A stretch of 54,693 nt of DNA from Modestobacter excelsi (GTDB lineage: Bacteria > Actinomycetota > Actinomycetes > Mycobacteriales > Geodermatophilaceae). Made by a program: the position numbers and the translations under genes. The stretch lies in assembly GCF_005930495.1 (NCBI RefSeq), contig NZ_SJEX01000025.1:1-54693 (forward strand), in the 5' to 3' direction. The notes beneath the pieces are model-generated. The model was not told the origin of the DNA and did no database searches. It was given only the letters and a program-made list of their open reading frames with translations. Of this stretch, positions 1-9,476 are shown one piece after another. Numbering within the stretch: position 1 is the first letter of the stretch; every line of letters starts with the position of its first letter.

Positions 1-14
1 CCCTCCCCCAGCCC

Positions 15-40
15 GGTGAAACACCTCGCGGTGTGTCACC
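15..40. terminator. Inverted repeat upstream of sigA
   Basis: Ten-base arms at 15-24 and 31-40 pair with a single mismatch around a CTCGCG loop. It lies 110 bases before the sigA start, so it may be the terminator of a gene outside the window or a leader structure of sigA. There is no T-run. Confidence 0.4.
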
Positions 41-149
41 CCGCCGGGCCTGGCGGTGGGCCACTGCGCCGGGTGCGGTCCGGGGCCGCTGCCCGCGGGC
101 CACACGGTCCTCGAGGAACGCACCGCAGTTGTACGGGAAGGAACCCTGA

Positions 150-1496
<1,347 letters not shown>

Positions 1497-1520
1497 AGGA
1501 ACACCTCTCCGCACAGCTTC

Positions 1521-1609
1521 GCGACGGGACCGTGCAGGGCGGCTTTGCCGGCCCCCCTGCAGGGTCCCGTCGCGAGCTTGCGAGTGATGGGGGGGCAGGG
1601 GGGTCCTTC
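1521..1609 (-). repeat. Dispersed intergenic repeat with long hairpin, copy A
   Basis: Arms at 1521-1539 and 1555-1573 form a 19-bp stem with one mismatch. The stem can be extended outward through AGCT with a one-base bulge. Read on the minus strand from 1609, the element starts GAAGGACCCCCCTGCCCCCC and continues into the hairpin. The same order, at roughly 85 percent identity, is seen at 5693-5780 on the plus strand. It probably acts as a factor-independent terminator for sigA. The rest of the 430-base gap up to 1927 shows no convincing gene. Confidence 0.7.
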
Positions 1610-1927
1610 TACCGAATGGGTGACTCGACTGTGTACGACGGCACGTGTCGGGTAGACGGCGTAGCGTGGGCGAGGTCAGAACAGCAGTGGACCCACAGCC
1701 GGCCCGGCCGGTGATCGAGCAAGACAGCACGTGCACCACCCGGACCCAGTTCCGAAACCAGTGACGTCCCCTGCTGAACCGCTCCACCGCACCTGTTCGT
1801 GTCACGACCGCATCTCTTTCCGCGCGTCGATGCACTTCGGGGGCCGGAACGGGAACACGAGGGGCCATCCTGGCGCTGTGCAGGAGGCCGATCCGCAGTC
1901 GCGGGTCCGTGCGGTAGAGAGCGAGTG

Positions 1928-2155
1928 ATGAGCCAGATGACGACCCAGACGCTGACGACGACCCCGCCCACCGAAGATCTCGTCGTTCCCTTCCACTGCG
2001 ACCGCTGCGGTGCTCTGGCCAAGGTTCGAGTGGTCCTCCCCAGCGGCAGTGACCTCGTCTTCTGCGGGCACCACGCCCGTGAGTACGACAGCAAGCTCCG
2101 CGACATCGCCGTCGACATCATCGACACAGACGGCGAGGCGCGCGTCTCCGACTGA
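1928..2155 (+). CDS. Small zinc-ribbon-like protein (DUF7455 type)
   Basis: A 75-residue protein with the pattern HCDRCGALAKVRV...LVFCGHHAREY, i.e. a CxxC knuckle followed about 20 residues later by CxHH. This suggests one bound metal ion. It matches the small conserved actinobacterial proteins found next to sigA. Function is unknown, and the position next to sigA does not prove a link to transcription. ATG at 1928 was chosen because the family is short and begins just before the Thr-rich leader. In-frame sequence further upstream lacks coding character. Confidence 0.85.
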   Translation: MSQMTTQTLTTTPPTEDLVVPFHCDRCGALAKVRVVLPSGSDLVFCGHHAREYDSKLRDIAVDIIDTDGEARVSD

Positions 2156-2181
2156 AGAGGGCAACTATCGTCGCGCCAGCG

Positions 2182-4539
2182 ATGAAGCCCTCACCCGACG
2201 AAGCCGCCGACGCTCCGGACCCGCACCGCGGGAACGGGGAGTCGGCGGCTTCGCCGTTCCCGGGACCGGCCACCGGTCTCCCCCGAGCCGGAGACCGATC
2301 CATGCCGCAGGACGCCCCCCGGGACGCCGCCGACACGGTGCGCCTGCAGTCGGACGGCACGATCGGCGGGAACCGCAGCGCGCCGCCGGTGCCGCCGTTG
2401 TCCGGCCCCGCCGCGTCCGGGTCCGGCCGGATGGCCGCGCCTACGGCCGACGGACCTGACGCCGAGCCGTCGGACACCCAGCTGATCCCGCCGGTAGCGG
2501 ACGACACCACGACGGACGACACCACGACGGACGACACCACGACGGACAGCGCCACGACGGCCGCTGACGGCCGTGAGCACTCCGACACCCAGGTGATCGG
2601 CCCGGCGCACGACGACCACGCCCCGGCCCCCGACGACGCCCGGCACAGCACACTCCTCGGCGACCACGAGACCGCGGACGGACCTCCCGGACCGCCGTCG
2701 GCCGGTGCCCCGCCCGGCGGTCCCTGGTGGCGGCGCCGCGCGGTCCTCCTCCCCGCCGCAGCCGTCCTCGCACTGGGGGCCGCCTACGGCGTCGACCTGC
2801 TCGCTGCCGGCGACGACGTCCCGCGCGGCACGGTGGTGGCCGGCCTCGAGCTCGGCGGCCTGTCCCCCGCGGAGGCCTCCGATCGGCTGCAGCGCGACCT
2901 CGCGCCCCGGGTCGTCGCCGACCGCCCGCTGGTCGCCGACGACGTGGAGGGGCTGCTGCACCCCCCGGCCGCAGGCATCGCGCTGGACGTGCCGGGCACG
3001 GTCGACGCCGTTGAGGACCAGCCGCTCAACCCCTGGACCCGGCTCACCTCGCTGTTCTCCGACCGCACCGTCGACCCGGTGCTGACCGTCGACCGGACCT
3101 CGCTGGACGCCCAGGTCGAGCTGCTGGCCACGACGGTGGACCGCGCCCCGGTGGACGCCACGATCACCCTCGAGGGCACCACCCCCTCACTCGTCGAGCC
3201 CGTCGAGGGCCGCACGCTGGACCGCGACGGCGCCGTCGCCGCGATCACCGCGGCGGTCTCCTCCACGGCCGACCCGGCGTCCCCGGTCGACCTGCCCGTC
3301 GACGTCGCCCCGGTGCGGGTCGGGACGGCCGAGGCCCAGCGCGTGCTGGAGGAGACGGTCACGCCGGCGCTGGCGGCCCCGGTCACCGTGGCGGGCACCG
3401 ACGGCGCGGACCCCGTCGACGTCCCGGAGACCGCGATCGCCGCCTCGCTGACCTTCAGCCCCGAGGACGACGGCAGCCTGGAGGTCGCGGTCGACCCGGC
3501 GGCACTGCAGACCGCCATGGGCGAGGACTTCGCCGCCTTCGGTTCCCCCGCGCAGGACGCCCGCTTCGAGGTGACCGGCGACTCGATCTCGGTCGTCCCC
3601 TCGGTCGACGGCCAGGGGATCGACCCCTCCGAACTGGCCGAGCAGCTGCTGCCCGTGCTGGACGACCCCGCCCCCCGCCAGGTCACCGCGACGCTGGGCC
3701 CGGTGCCGGCCGACTTCACCACCGAGCATGCGCAGGCGCTGGGCATCACCGAGCAGGTCAGCTCGTTCACCACCAACTTCACGATGTCGCCCAGCGCGAC
3801 CAACATCCGCGTGATCGCCGAGAAGGTGGACGGCGCCCTGGTCAGGCCCGGTGAGACGTTCAGCCTCAACGACTTCACCGGCCCGCGGGGCACCGCCCAG
3901 GGCTACGTCCCGGCCAACGTGATCGAGGGTGGCCAACTGGCGAAGGCGGTCGGCGGCGGCATCAGCCAGTTCGCCACGACCATGTTCAACGCCGTCTTCT
4001 TCGCCGGGCTCGAGGACGTGCACCACAAGCCGCACAGCTTCTACATCAGCCGCTACCCCGCCGGTCGCGAGGCCACCGTCTACGACGGGCTCATCGACCT
4101 GGTGTGGAAGAACGACACCACCACGGGCATCTACGTGCAGACCCAGTGGGTCTCCGGCGGCTCCATCACGGTCACCTTCTGGGGCACCCCGCACTACGAC
4201 GTCGAGTCGGTGAGCAGCGCGAAGCGCAACGTCACCGCCCCGGCGGTGCAGGAGAAGCCGGACGACGGCACCTGCATCGCGCAGTCCGGGTCGCAGGGTT
4301 TCGACATCACCGTGACCCGGGTGTTCAAGGACCTGGCCACCGGGGCCGAGCTCCGCCGCGAGGACTTCGACACCCACTACGCCGCCGAGGCGGTCATCCA
4401 CTGCATCCCGCCGGCCGACCCGGCCGCGGGACAGCCGGCCGCCACGAGCACCCCGGCACCGGCCACGCCGGCCGGACGGCGTCCCGGTGCCCGGCCTGCT
4501 GACGACGTCCGCGCCCGCGCACGTCGGCGACGCCGCTGA
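2182..4539 (+). CDS. VanW-family protein with membrane anchor and peptidoglycan-binding-like repeats
   Basis: A 785-residue protein. Residues 1-180 are a low-complexity cytoplasmic region rich in Asp, Thr and Pro, including DDTTT repeats. One transmembrane helix follows at about 183-203 (AVLLPAAAVLALGAAYGVD), so the rest is extracytoplasmic. The middle (about 210-520) resembles the YoaR/PG_binding_4 domains usually paired with VanW. The VanW domain begins near residue 530 (FTMSPSATNIRVIAEKVDG) and contains GETFSLNDFTGPR and GGGISQFATTMFNAVFFAG. The tail is Pro/Ala/Arg-rich. VanW proteins are linked to cell-wall functions and vancomycin-resistance clusters, but the domain has no proven activity. 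Nothing here indicates a resistance locus. The gap to the preceding gene is 26 bases, so co-transcription is possible. Confidence 0.9.
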   Translation: MKPSPDEAADAPDPHRGNGESAASPFPGPATGLPRAGDRSMPQDAPRDAADTVRLQSDGTIGGNRSAPPVPPLSGPAASGSGRMAAPTADGPDAEPSDTQLIPPVADDTTTDDTTTDDTTTDSATTAADGREHSDTQVIGPAHDDHAPAPDDARHSTLLGDHETADGPPGPPSAGAPPGGPWWRRRAVLLPAAAVLALGAAYGVDLLAAGDDVPRGTVVAGLELGGLSPAEASDRLQRDLAPRVVADRPLVADDVEGLLHPPAAGIALDVPGTVDAVEDQPLNPWTRLTSLFSDRTVDPVLTVDRTSLDAQVELLATTVDRAPVDATITLEGTTPSLVEPVEGRTLDRDGAVAAITAAVSSTADPASPVDLPVDVAPVRVGTAEAQRVLEETVTPALAAPVTVAGTDGADPVDVPETAIAASLTFSPEDDGSLEVAVDPAALQTAMGEDFAAFGSPAQDARFEVTGDSISVVPSVDGQGIDPSELAEQLLPVLDDPAPRQVTATLGPVPADFTTEHAQALGITEQVSSFTTNFTMSPSATNIRVIAEKVDGALVRPGETFSLNDFTGPRGTAQGYVPANVIEGGQLAKAVGGGISQFATTMFNAVFFAGLEDVHHKPHSFYISRYPAGREATVYDGLIDLVWKNDTTTGIYVQTQWVSGGSITVTFWGTPHYDVESVSSAKRNVTAPAVQEKPDDGTCIAQSGSQGFDITVTRVFKDLATGAELRREDFDTHYAAEAVIHCIPPADPAAGQPAATSTPAPATPAGRRPGARPADDVRARARRRRR
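2500..2559 (+). repeat. 15-bp tandem repeat inside the VanW gene
   Basis: GACGACACCACGACG is present three times exactly (2500-2544), followed by one variant unit to 2559. It encodes DDTTT repeats in the disordered region before the membrane helix. The period of 15 keeps the frame, so copy-number changes would only alter linker length. Confidence 0.9.
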
Positions 4540-4562
4540 GACCGTCGCCCCCCTCCGGGGCG

Positions 4563-5690
4563 GTGTCCGCAGGTCAGCAGCGGCCGCCCGGCGGAGCGGC
4601 CGTGCACACTGGAGCTGTGGCCTCCGCCGTCCCACGCAGCTCAACGGCGCCCGCCGGTGAGCACACCGAGGGCGCCGACGCCGGACCGCGCGCCGGGGAT
4701 GCCCCTCCGCAGCCGCGTCCGCAGCCCGCCCGCCGCGGCCGGCTGGGGTGGCTGCCGGCACCGATCCGGGTGCCGTTGCAGGTCCTCGGGGCCAGCCTGG
4801 CCAAGGCCTGGTCGGACCGGATCCTCGGGCTGTCGGCGGAGGCGGCCTTCTGGCAGGTCCTGTCGGTCCCCCCGCTGCTGATCGGGCTGCTGGGCTCGCT
4901 GGGCTTCCTCGGCGACTGGATCGGCGCGGACAAGGTCGCCGAGATCGAGAACCAGCTGGTCACCGCCTCCGCCGAGGCGCTCACCCCCGGCGTCGTGGCG
5001 GACCTGGTGCAGCCGACCCTGGACGACATCCTGAACTCGGGCCGGCTGGACGTCGTCAGCCTGGGCTTCCTGGTGTCGCTGTGGGCCGGTTCCTCGGCGA
5101 CCGCGACGTTCATCAACACCGGCGTCATCGCCTACGGGCAACGCGACGTGCGCGGGCCGATCGCCACCCGGCTGATGGCGCTGTGGCTGTTCGTCTGCGG
5201 CTTGGTGGCCGCCGTCCTCACCCTGCCGCTGCTGGTGCTGGGCCGGGAGACCCTGGTCGACCTGCTGCCCACCGACTGGCAGAGCACCGCGACGATCCTG
5301 GTCAACGCGGTGTACTGGCCGCTGGTCGTGGTGGGCCTGGTCCTGGTGCTCACGAGCTTCTACCACGTGATGCTGCCGCGGCGGATCCCCTGGCACCGAC
5401 ACCTGCCGGGGGCCATCTTCGCCGTCGTCTTCTTCGTGGTCGCGGCGACCGTGCTGCGCGGTTACGTCGCCGACATCCTCACCACGGCCCTGCCCTACGG
5501 CGCGCTGGCCGCCCCGATCGCGGCCCTGCTGTTCTGCTTCCTGCTGGGCATGGCGCTGCTGCTCGGTGGCGAGCTCAACGCCACGATCGAGACCCGGTGG
5601 CCGGCCAAGCGCCGCCGCCACGACGCCCGCCGTCAGGCCCGCCGCGCCGCCAAGATCGAGTTGGAGGCCGAGAAGTTGGGACTCCGCTAG
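4563..5690 (+). CDS. YihY/virulence factor BrkB family membrane protein
   Basis: A 375-residue integral membrane protein of the YihY/BrkB family (once annotated as ribonuclease BN). A Pro/Ala-rich cytoplasmic N-terminus of about 70 residues precedes six hydrophobic segments: FWQVLSVPPLLIGLLGSLGF, VVSLGFLVSLWAGSSATATF, MALWLFVCGLVAAVLTLPLL, VYWPLVVVGLVLVLTSFYHV, LPGAIFAVVFFVVAATVLRG and AAPIAALLFCFLLGMALLLG. The C-terminal end is basic. The family signature GGELNATIE is present. Molecular role is unknown; some members have been proposed as transporters. The gene ends in TAG, showing that amber is an ordinary stop here. The start is uncertain; in-frame GTG codons at 4602 and 4617 are alternatives. 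Confidence 0.9.
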   Translation: MSAGQQRPPGGAAVHTGAVASAVPRSSTAPAGEHTEGADAGPRAGDAPPQPRPQPARRGRLGWLPAPIRVPLQVLGASLAKAWSDRILGLSAEAAFWQVLSVPPLLIGLLGSLGFLGDWIGADKVAEIENQLVTASAEALTPGVVADLVQPTLDDILNSGRLDVVSLGFLVSLWAGSSATATFINTGVIAYGQRDVRGPIATRLMALWLFVCGLVAAVLTLPLLVLGRETLVDLLPTDWQSTATILVNAVYWPLVVVGLVLVLTSFYHVMLPRRIPWHRHLPGAIFAVVFFVVAATVLRGYVADILTTALPYGALAAPIAALLFCFLLGMALLLGGELNATIETRWPAKRRRHDARRQARRAAKIELEAEKLGLR

Positions 5691-5692
5691 AC

Positions 5693-5780
5693 GAAGGACC
5701 CCCGTGCCCCCCGACCCTCGCTCCGCTCGCGCCGGGACCCTGCACAGGGGCCGTCACCGTCCTGGCAGGGTCCGGTGACT
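5693..5780 (+). repeat. Dispersed intergenic repeat with hairpin, copy B
   Basis: The element begins GAAGGACCCCCGTGCCCCCC two bases after the TAG stop of the BrkB-type gene. It contains CTCGC, GCTCGCG and GGGACCCTGCA in the same order as the element after sigA. Its hairpin uses GGACCCTGC (5735-5743) and GCAGGGTCC (5765-5773). It sits between two convergent genes, so a bidirectional terminator role is likely. Confidence 0.65.
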
Positions 5781-6007
5781 CACTTCTTCAGCTGGTTGTA
5801 GACCTCCTTGCAGGCCGGGCACACCGGGCTGCCGTGCTTGGGGGTCTTGGTGACCGGGAAGACCTCGCCGCAGAGCGCCTCGACCATGGTGCCCATGACC
5901 GCACTCTCGGCGATCTTGTTCTTCTTCACGTAGTGGAAGACCTCGTTGGCGCTGCCGGTGTCGGCGTCGCGGACGTCCGGCCGCTCGAGGATGTCGCTGC
6001 TGCTCAC
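5780..6007 (-). CDS. DUF3039 domain protein
   Basis: A 75-residue acidic/basic protein containing FHYVKKNKIAESAVMGTMVEALCGEVFPVTKTP followed by CPACKEVYNQLKK. The Cys pair in CPAC, together with the upstream Cys of EALCGEVF, may bind zinc. DUF3039 proteins are small conserved actinobacterial proteins of unknown role. The start is a GTG at 6007 (MSSSDILERPDV). The gene converges on the BrkB-type gene and is divergent from the pseudouridine genes 70 bases away. Confidence 0.85.
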   Translation of the reverse strand: MSSSDILERPDVRDADTGSANEVFHYVKKNKIAESAVMGTMVEALCGEVFPVTKTPKHGSPVCPACKEVYNQLKK

Positions 6008-6076
6008 GTCTGCTCCCTGGTTCGGGGTGCGGGACCGGTGACCGGTCGCCCGCGGACCGCCCACCATGATGACAGG

Positions 6077-7009
6077 GTGCAGAACGCCGCTGGCCCACCT
6101 GTTGCTACCACCCTGTCCCCCGAGGTCGCCGACGCGCTCGCCGCCGGCCGGCCGGTCGTGGCCCTGGAGAGCACGCTGCTGGCCCACGGCCTGCCCCGCC
6201 CGGAGAACCGGGCGGCCGCCGACCAGGTGGAGGACGCCGTCCGGGCCGGCGGCGCGGTGCCGGCGACGATCGCCGTCCTGGACGGTGTCCCGCACGTCGG
6301 CCTCACCGCGGCGGAGGTCGACCGGGTCTGCGCCGACCCGGAGCTGGCCAAGCTGGGCGTCCGGGACCTGCCGATCGCCGCCGCGCTGGGCCGCAGCGGC
6401 GCCACCACCGTCTCCAGCACCGCGCTGCTGGCCGAGCGCGCCGGGATCGGCGTCTTCGCCACCGGGGGTCTGGGCGGCGTGCACCGGCACGCCAGCGACA
6501 CCTTCGACGAGTCCGCCGACCTGACCGCGCTCTCCCGCACCTCGCTGGTCGTGGTGTGCGCGGGCGTGAAGTCGATCCTCGACGTCCCGGCCACCCTGGA
6601 GCGGCTGGAGTCGCTGTCGGTGACCGTCGTCGGCTACCGCACATGTGCGTTCCCCGGCTTCTACGTCGCCGACTCCGGGTCCTCGGTCGACTGGTCGGTC
6701 CAGACCCCGGCCGAGGCGGCCCGGGTGTTCGCCGCGCGCCGCGGGCTGGCGCCCGGGGCGGTCGTCGTGGCCAACCCGCTGCCGGTGGACCAGCAGCTGG
6801 ACGCCGACCTGCACGACCGGGTGATCGCCGACGCGCTCGCCGCGGCGGACGCCGCCGGGGCCCGCGGGAAGGACGTCACCCCGTTCATCCTCGGCCACCT
6901 GCACGAGGCCAGCGCCGGCGCCAGCCTGGAGGTCAACGTGCGGCTGGTGCTCCGCAACGCCGAGCTCGCCGGGCAGATCGCGGCCGAGCTCGCGGCACTC
7001 CCCCGCTGA
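6077..7009 (+). CDS. psuG: Pseudouridine-5'-phosphate glycosidase
   Basis: 310 residues, the usual family length. PsuG reversibly cleaves pseudouridine 5'-phosphate to uracil and ribose 5-phosphate, the second step of pseudouridine catabolism. Family motifs seen: VVALESTLLAHGLP near the N-terminus, VPATIAVLDG, GATTVSSTALLAERAGIGVFATGGLGGVHR in the middle, CAFPGFYVADSG, ANPLPVDQQLD, and a C-terminal FILGHLHEASAGASLEVNVRLVLRNAELAG. The GTG start at 6077 gives the standard N-terminus and has a short GACAGG upstream. The next gene, a PfkB kinase 10 bases downstream, is the expected partner that makes the phosphorylated substrate. Confidence 0.95.
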   Translation: MQNAAGPPVATTLSPEVADALAAGRPVVALESTLLAHGLPRPENRAAADQVEDAVRAGGAVPATIAVLDGVPHVGLTAAEVDRVCADPELAKLGVRDLPIAAALGRSGATTVSSTALLAERAGIGVFATGGLGGVHRHASDTFDESADLTALSRTSLVVVCAGVKSILDVPATLERLESLSVTVVGYRTCAFPGFYVADSGSSVDWSVQTPAEAARVFAARRGLAPGAVVVANPLPVDQQLDADLHDRVIADALAAADAAGARGKDVTPFILGHLHEASAGASLEVNVRLVLRNAELAGQIAAELAALPR

Positions 7010-7019
7010 CCGGCCGACC

Positions 7020-7904
7020 GTGACCGGACCGCGGGTCGTCGTCGTCGGCGACGTCTGCACCGACGTGGTCGCCCTGCTGGCCGGGGAGCCGGCGCCGGGC
7101 TCCGACCGCCCCGCCGCGATCGTCACCCGCGGCGGCGGCGCCGGTGCGAACGTGGCGGCGCACCTGGCCGCGCTCGGGACGCCGGTGACGCTGGCCGGCT
7201 GCGTCGGCGACGACCTCCCCGGCCAGTCGCTGTGCCGGGACCTGGCCGGTGCCGGGGTCACGCTCGCGGTGCGCACCCTGCCCGGCGTCCCGACCGGCAC
7301 GATCATCAGCCTCGTCGAGCCGGGCGGGGAGCGGAGCATGCTCGCCGACCGGGGCGCCAACCTGGCACTGCGGCCCGACGACGTCCCCGCGCCCCCGGCC
7401 AGGGGGCACCTGCACCTGTCCGGCTACACGCTGCTGGCCGACGGACCCCGGGGCGCCGGGCTCGCCGCCCTGGCTGCGGCGCGCGCGGCGGGGTGCACGG
7501 TGTCGGTCGACCCGGCGTCCACCGGGCCGCTGGCCGGCTACGGCGTGGAGCGGTGGCTCGCCGACACCGCTGACGCCACCCTGCTGCTGCCCAACGCGGA
7601 CGAGGCCCGGCTGCTCACCGGTTGCGCCGACCCCGCAGCGGCGGCCCGGGCGCTGGCGGGGCTGCACCCGGTCGTCGTGGTCAGCCTGGGGGCCGAGGGA
7701 GCGCTGTGGGCCGCCGGGGACGTGCTGGTGCACCGGGCCGCGCACCCGGCCCAGGTGGTGGACACGACCGGGGCGGGTGACGCCTTCACCGCCGGCGTGC
7801 TGTCGGTGTGGGCCCGCTCCGGCGGCCGGCCCGACCCGTCCGCGGCGCTGGAGGCCGGCCTGCAGCGGGCCGCCGCCGTCGTGGGACGGGCGGGGGCCCG
7901 CTGA
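7020..7904 (+). CDS. PfkB-family carbohydrate kinase, probable pseudouridine kinase
   Basis: A 294-residue ribokinase-fold enzyme. The N-terminal PfkB signature is seen as TRGGGAGANVAAHLAALG, and the C-terminal signature DTTGAGDAFTAGVLSVW carries the anion hole and catalytic Asp. NADEARLLTG is the typical helix before the nucleotide site. Placement 10 bases after psuG implies phosphorylation of pseudouridine at the 5' position (PsuK role). This substrate is inferred from context, since PfkB sequences alone do not define it. The start is a GTG at 7020. Confidence 0.88.
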   Translation: MTGPRVVVVGDVCTDVVALLAGEPAPGSDRPAAIVTRGGGAGANVAAHLAALGTPVTLAGCVGDDLPGQSLCRDLAGAGVTLAVRTLPGVPTGTIISLVEPGGERSMLADRGANLALRPDDVPAPPARGHLHLSGYTLLADGPRGAGLAALAAARAAGCTVSVDPASTGPLAGYGVERWLADTADATLLLPNADEARLLTGCADPAAAARALAGLHPVVVVSLGAEGALWAAGDVLVHRAAHPAQVVDTTGAGDAFTAGVLSVWARSGGRPDPSAALEAGLQRAAAVVGRAGAR

Positions 7905-7907
7905 GGG

Positions 7908-8255
7908 TCACATGTCGATGACGCGGGCCTTGCTGCTGCTGCCCGACTCCAGGATCCGGTCGGGTGCCGGCGGCCGGTAGCGGTTGGGGTCCAGGTGCTT
8001 CTTCGGCGGCCGGTCGTTGGCCATGACCACCGCGATCCAGGGCAGCACCGTGCCGAGGACGGCGAAGACCGCCATCAGCCACAGCGAGTACTGCGCGGTG
8101 AGCGCAGCGAGGACCAGACTCCCGCCGCGGATCGCCATGGTGATCGAGTAGCGCTTCTTGCGGGCTGCGTGCTGGTCGGCCTGACTCGGCTCTGCCTCGG
8201 TGATGAGCAGGGGCTCGCGTCGGTCGGACCGGCTCGAGGACTGGCTGGATGCCAC
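7908..8255 (-). CDS. DUF3099 membrane protein
   Basis: A 115-residue protein with two hydrophobic segments (GGSLVLAALTAQYSLWLMAVF and VLGTVLPWIAVVMAND), a Ser/Arg-rich N-terminus and a basic C-terminus with KKHLDPNRYRPPAPDR. The pattern ARKKRYSITMAIR...TVLPWIAVVMANDR fits DUF3099, a conserved actinobacterial family of unknown function. The GTG start at 8255 is supported by GAAGGG six bases upstream. It converges on the PfkB gene with only 3 bases between the stops. Confidence 0.85.
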   Translation of the reverse strand: MASSQSSSRSDRREPLLITEAEPSQADQHAARKKRYSITMAIRGGSLVLAALTAQYSLWLMAVFAVLGTVLPWIAVVMANDRPPKKHLDPNRYRPPAPDRILESGSSSKARVIDM

Positions 8256-8421
8256 GGTCGCCCTTCCCTGGACTGGCCGGGGGATGGGCGGCGGTGGTCG
8301 GTTCTCGATGGTGCGACCGGCCCCGGAGCCCCCGGCTCCTGCGACCCATCGTGCCACTCGATCGTGCGCCATGCAGGTGCCCGGCGCACCGTTCTCGCGG
8401 GGTCGTCGGCCTGCGGTCGGG

Positions 8422-8730
8422 TCAGGCCTGCTGGGCTGCCTTCGCGTCCTTGGCAGCCTGCTTGAGCTGCTGTTTGGTGGCCCGCACCTCGGCCAGCGAC
8501 GCCGGGCCGGTGATGTCGGCGACCGAGCGGCGCGAGCCCTCCCGGCCGTAGTCCCCCGCCGCCTCGCGCCAGCCGGGTGGCGTGACGCCGTACTGCTTGC
8601 CGAGCAGCGCGAGGAAGATCCTCGACTTCTGCGCCCCGAAGCCGGGCAGCTCGCCCAGCCGGCGGAGCAGGGTCGCGCCGTCGGGGACGTCGCTCCACAG
8701 CGCGTCGGCGCGGCCGTCGTAGCCATGCAT
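8422..8730 (-). pseudogene. HhH-GPD base-excision repair protein, N-terminal half missing
   Basis: The remaining ~100 codons match the C-terminal half of actinobacterial HhH-GPD-type repair proteins: LLRRLGELPGFGAQKSRIFLALLGKQYGVTPPGWREAAGDYG, then SVADITGPASLAEVRATKQQLK. The helix-hairpin-helix LPGFGAQKSRIF is intact. Family members are about 200 residues long, and the upstream half is absent. The frame continues upstream to 9057, but that sequence is low-complexity and unlike the family. The break near 8730 marks the junction between the conserved sigA block and the accessory region. Confidence 0.75.
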
Positions 8731-9032
8731 GGCCGGCGCCGCGGCGGCCGCGTGCCACCGCCTGACGCCGGCGGCATCTCGCTGTGGACCACCGGTTGCC
8801 TGGGCTTCGCAGCTCCTCATCAAGGCCTCACTCGGATGCAGCGCGTGCGCCGGCCGCCTTGCCCGCCGCTGCTCACATCCGAGCTGGCGCCCGCACCCCG
8901 GAGCCACCGTGCCGACGCGGTCACCTGCGTCAGATCCGATTCGCGGACAAGGAACACCGGCACCCGGTGTCACCACGGGACCCGGGACAGCGCCTCCTCC
9001 GGCGAGAGCACCAGCTGTTGTGAGGAGCGCCG
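8731..9032. other. Non-coding junction segment
   Basis: No ORF with convincing coding character is seen on either strand between the truncated HhH-GPD gene and the next gene. This is where the accessory region begins. I see no integrase or clear attachment repeat here. Confidence 0.5.
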
Positions 9033-9476
9033 ATGCCGAGCCACGCCCAAGAGCCACTTCCGGTCGACGCGTTCAACGTCGTCGAGCCGGGCAATCACCG
9101 GCAGTTCAGCGCAACAGCCTCGACCGGAGCGAGTGACCCGGACCGGCAGTCTGACCGCCGCCATGCCCGTGAGGCTCTCCTCGCCGTCTACGGCGGAGAC
9201 CCCCACCGGCTGCTGACCGACCTGGCCGACCACCTCGGCGCCAGCGTGGCCTACGTCGACCGGCCCACCATCGAGGCCCACCTGGAACGGCCGCTCTCTT
9301 CCGCCGAGTGGTCGGCCAGCGTCTCCCAGATCACCGCGATGGCCTTCGACCAGCACGTCGGAGACGCCGGCACGATCCGCACCGATTGGATCGAGGAGGT
9401 ACTGCGCCGAGCCGGCGTTCCCGGCCGCACCCGGGTGGTTAGCCCCTCGTCGTTATGGCCACGTCACCGGCGATGA
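9033..9476 (+). CDS. Hypothetical protein, upstream partner of the phage-like DNA-binding gene
   Basis: A 147-residue soluble acidic protein that I do not recognise. The middle (REALLAVYGGDPHRLLTDLADHLG, then DRPTIEAHLERPLSSAEWSASVSQITAMAFDQHVG) looks helical and globular. There are no membrane segments or cysteine motifs. It overlaps the next ORF by 22 bases, so the pair is probably translated together. A role in mobile-element biology is only an inference from the neighbour. Confidence 0.6.
   Translation: MPSHAQEPLPVDAFNVVEPGNHRQFSATASTGASDPDRQSDRRHAREALLAVYGGDPHRLLTDLADHLGASVAYVDRPTIEAHLERPLSSAEWSASVSQITAMAFDQHVGDAGTIRTDWIEEVLRRAGVPGRTRVVSPSSLWPRHRR

Noticed and set aside
2500-2559. Short tandem repeats as a possible CRISPR or regulatory array
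   Set aside because: They are contiguous, in-frame 15-bp units within the VanW coding sequence with no spacers.
2182-4539. A vancomycin-resistance cluster because of VanW
   Set aside because: No vanHAX, vanRS or other van genes are present; VanW-domain proteins are common in susceptible actinobacteria.
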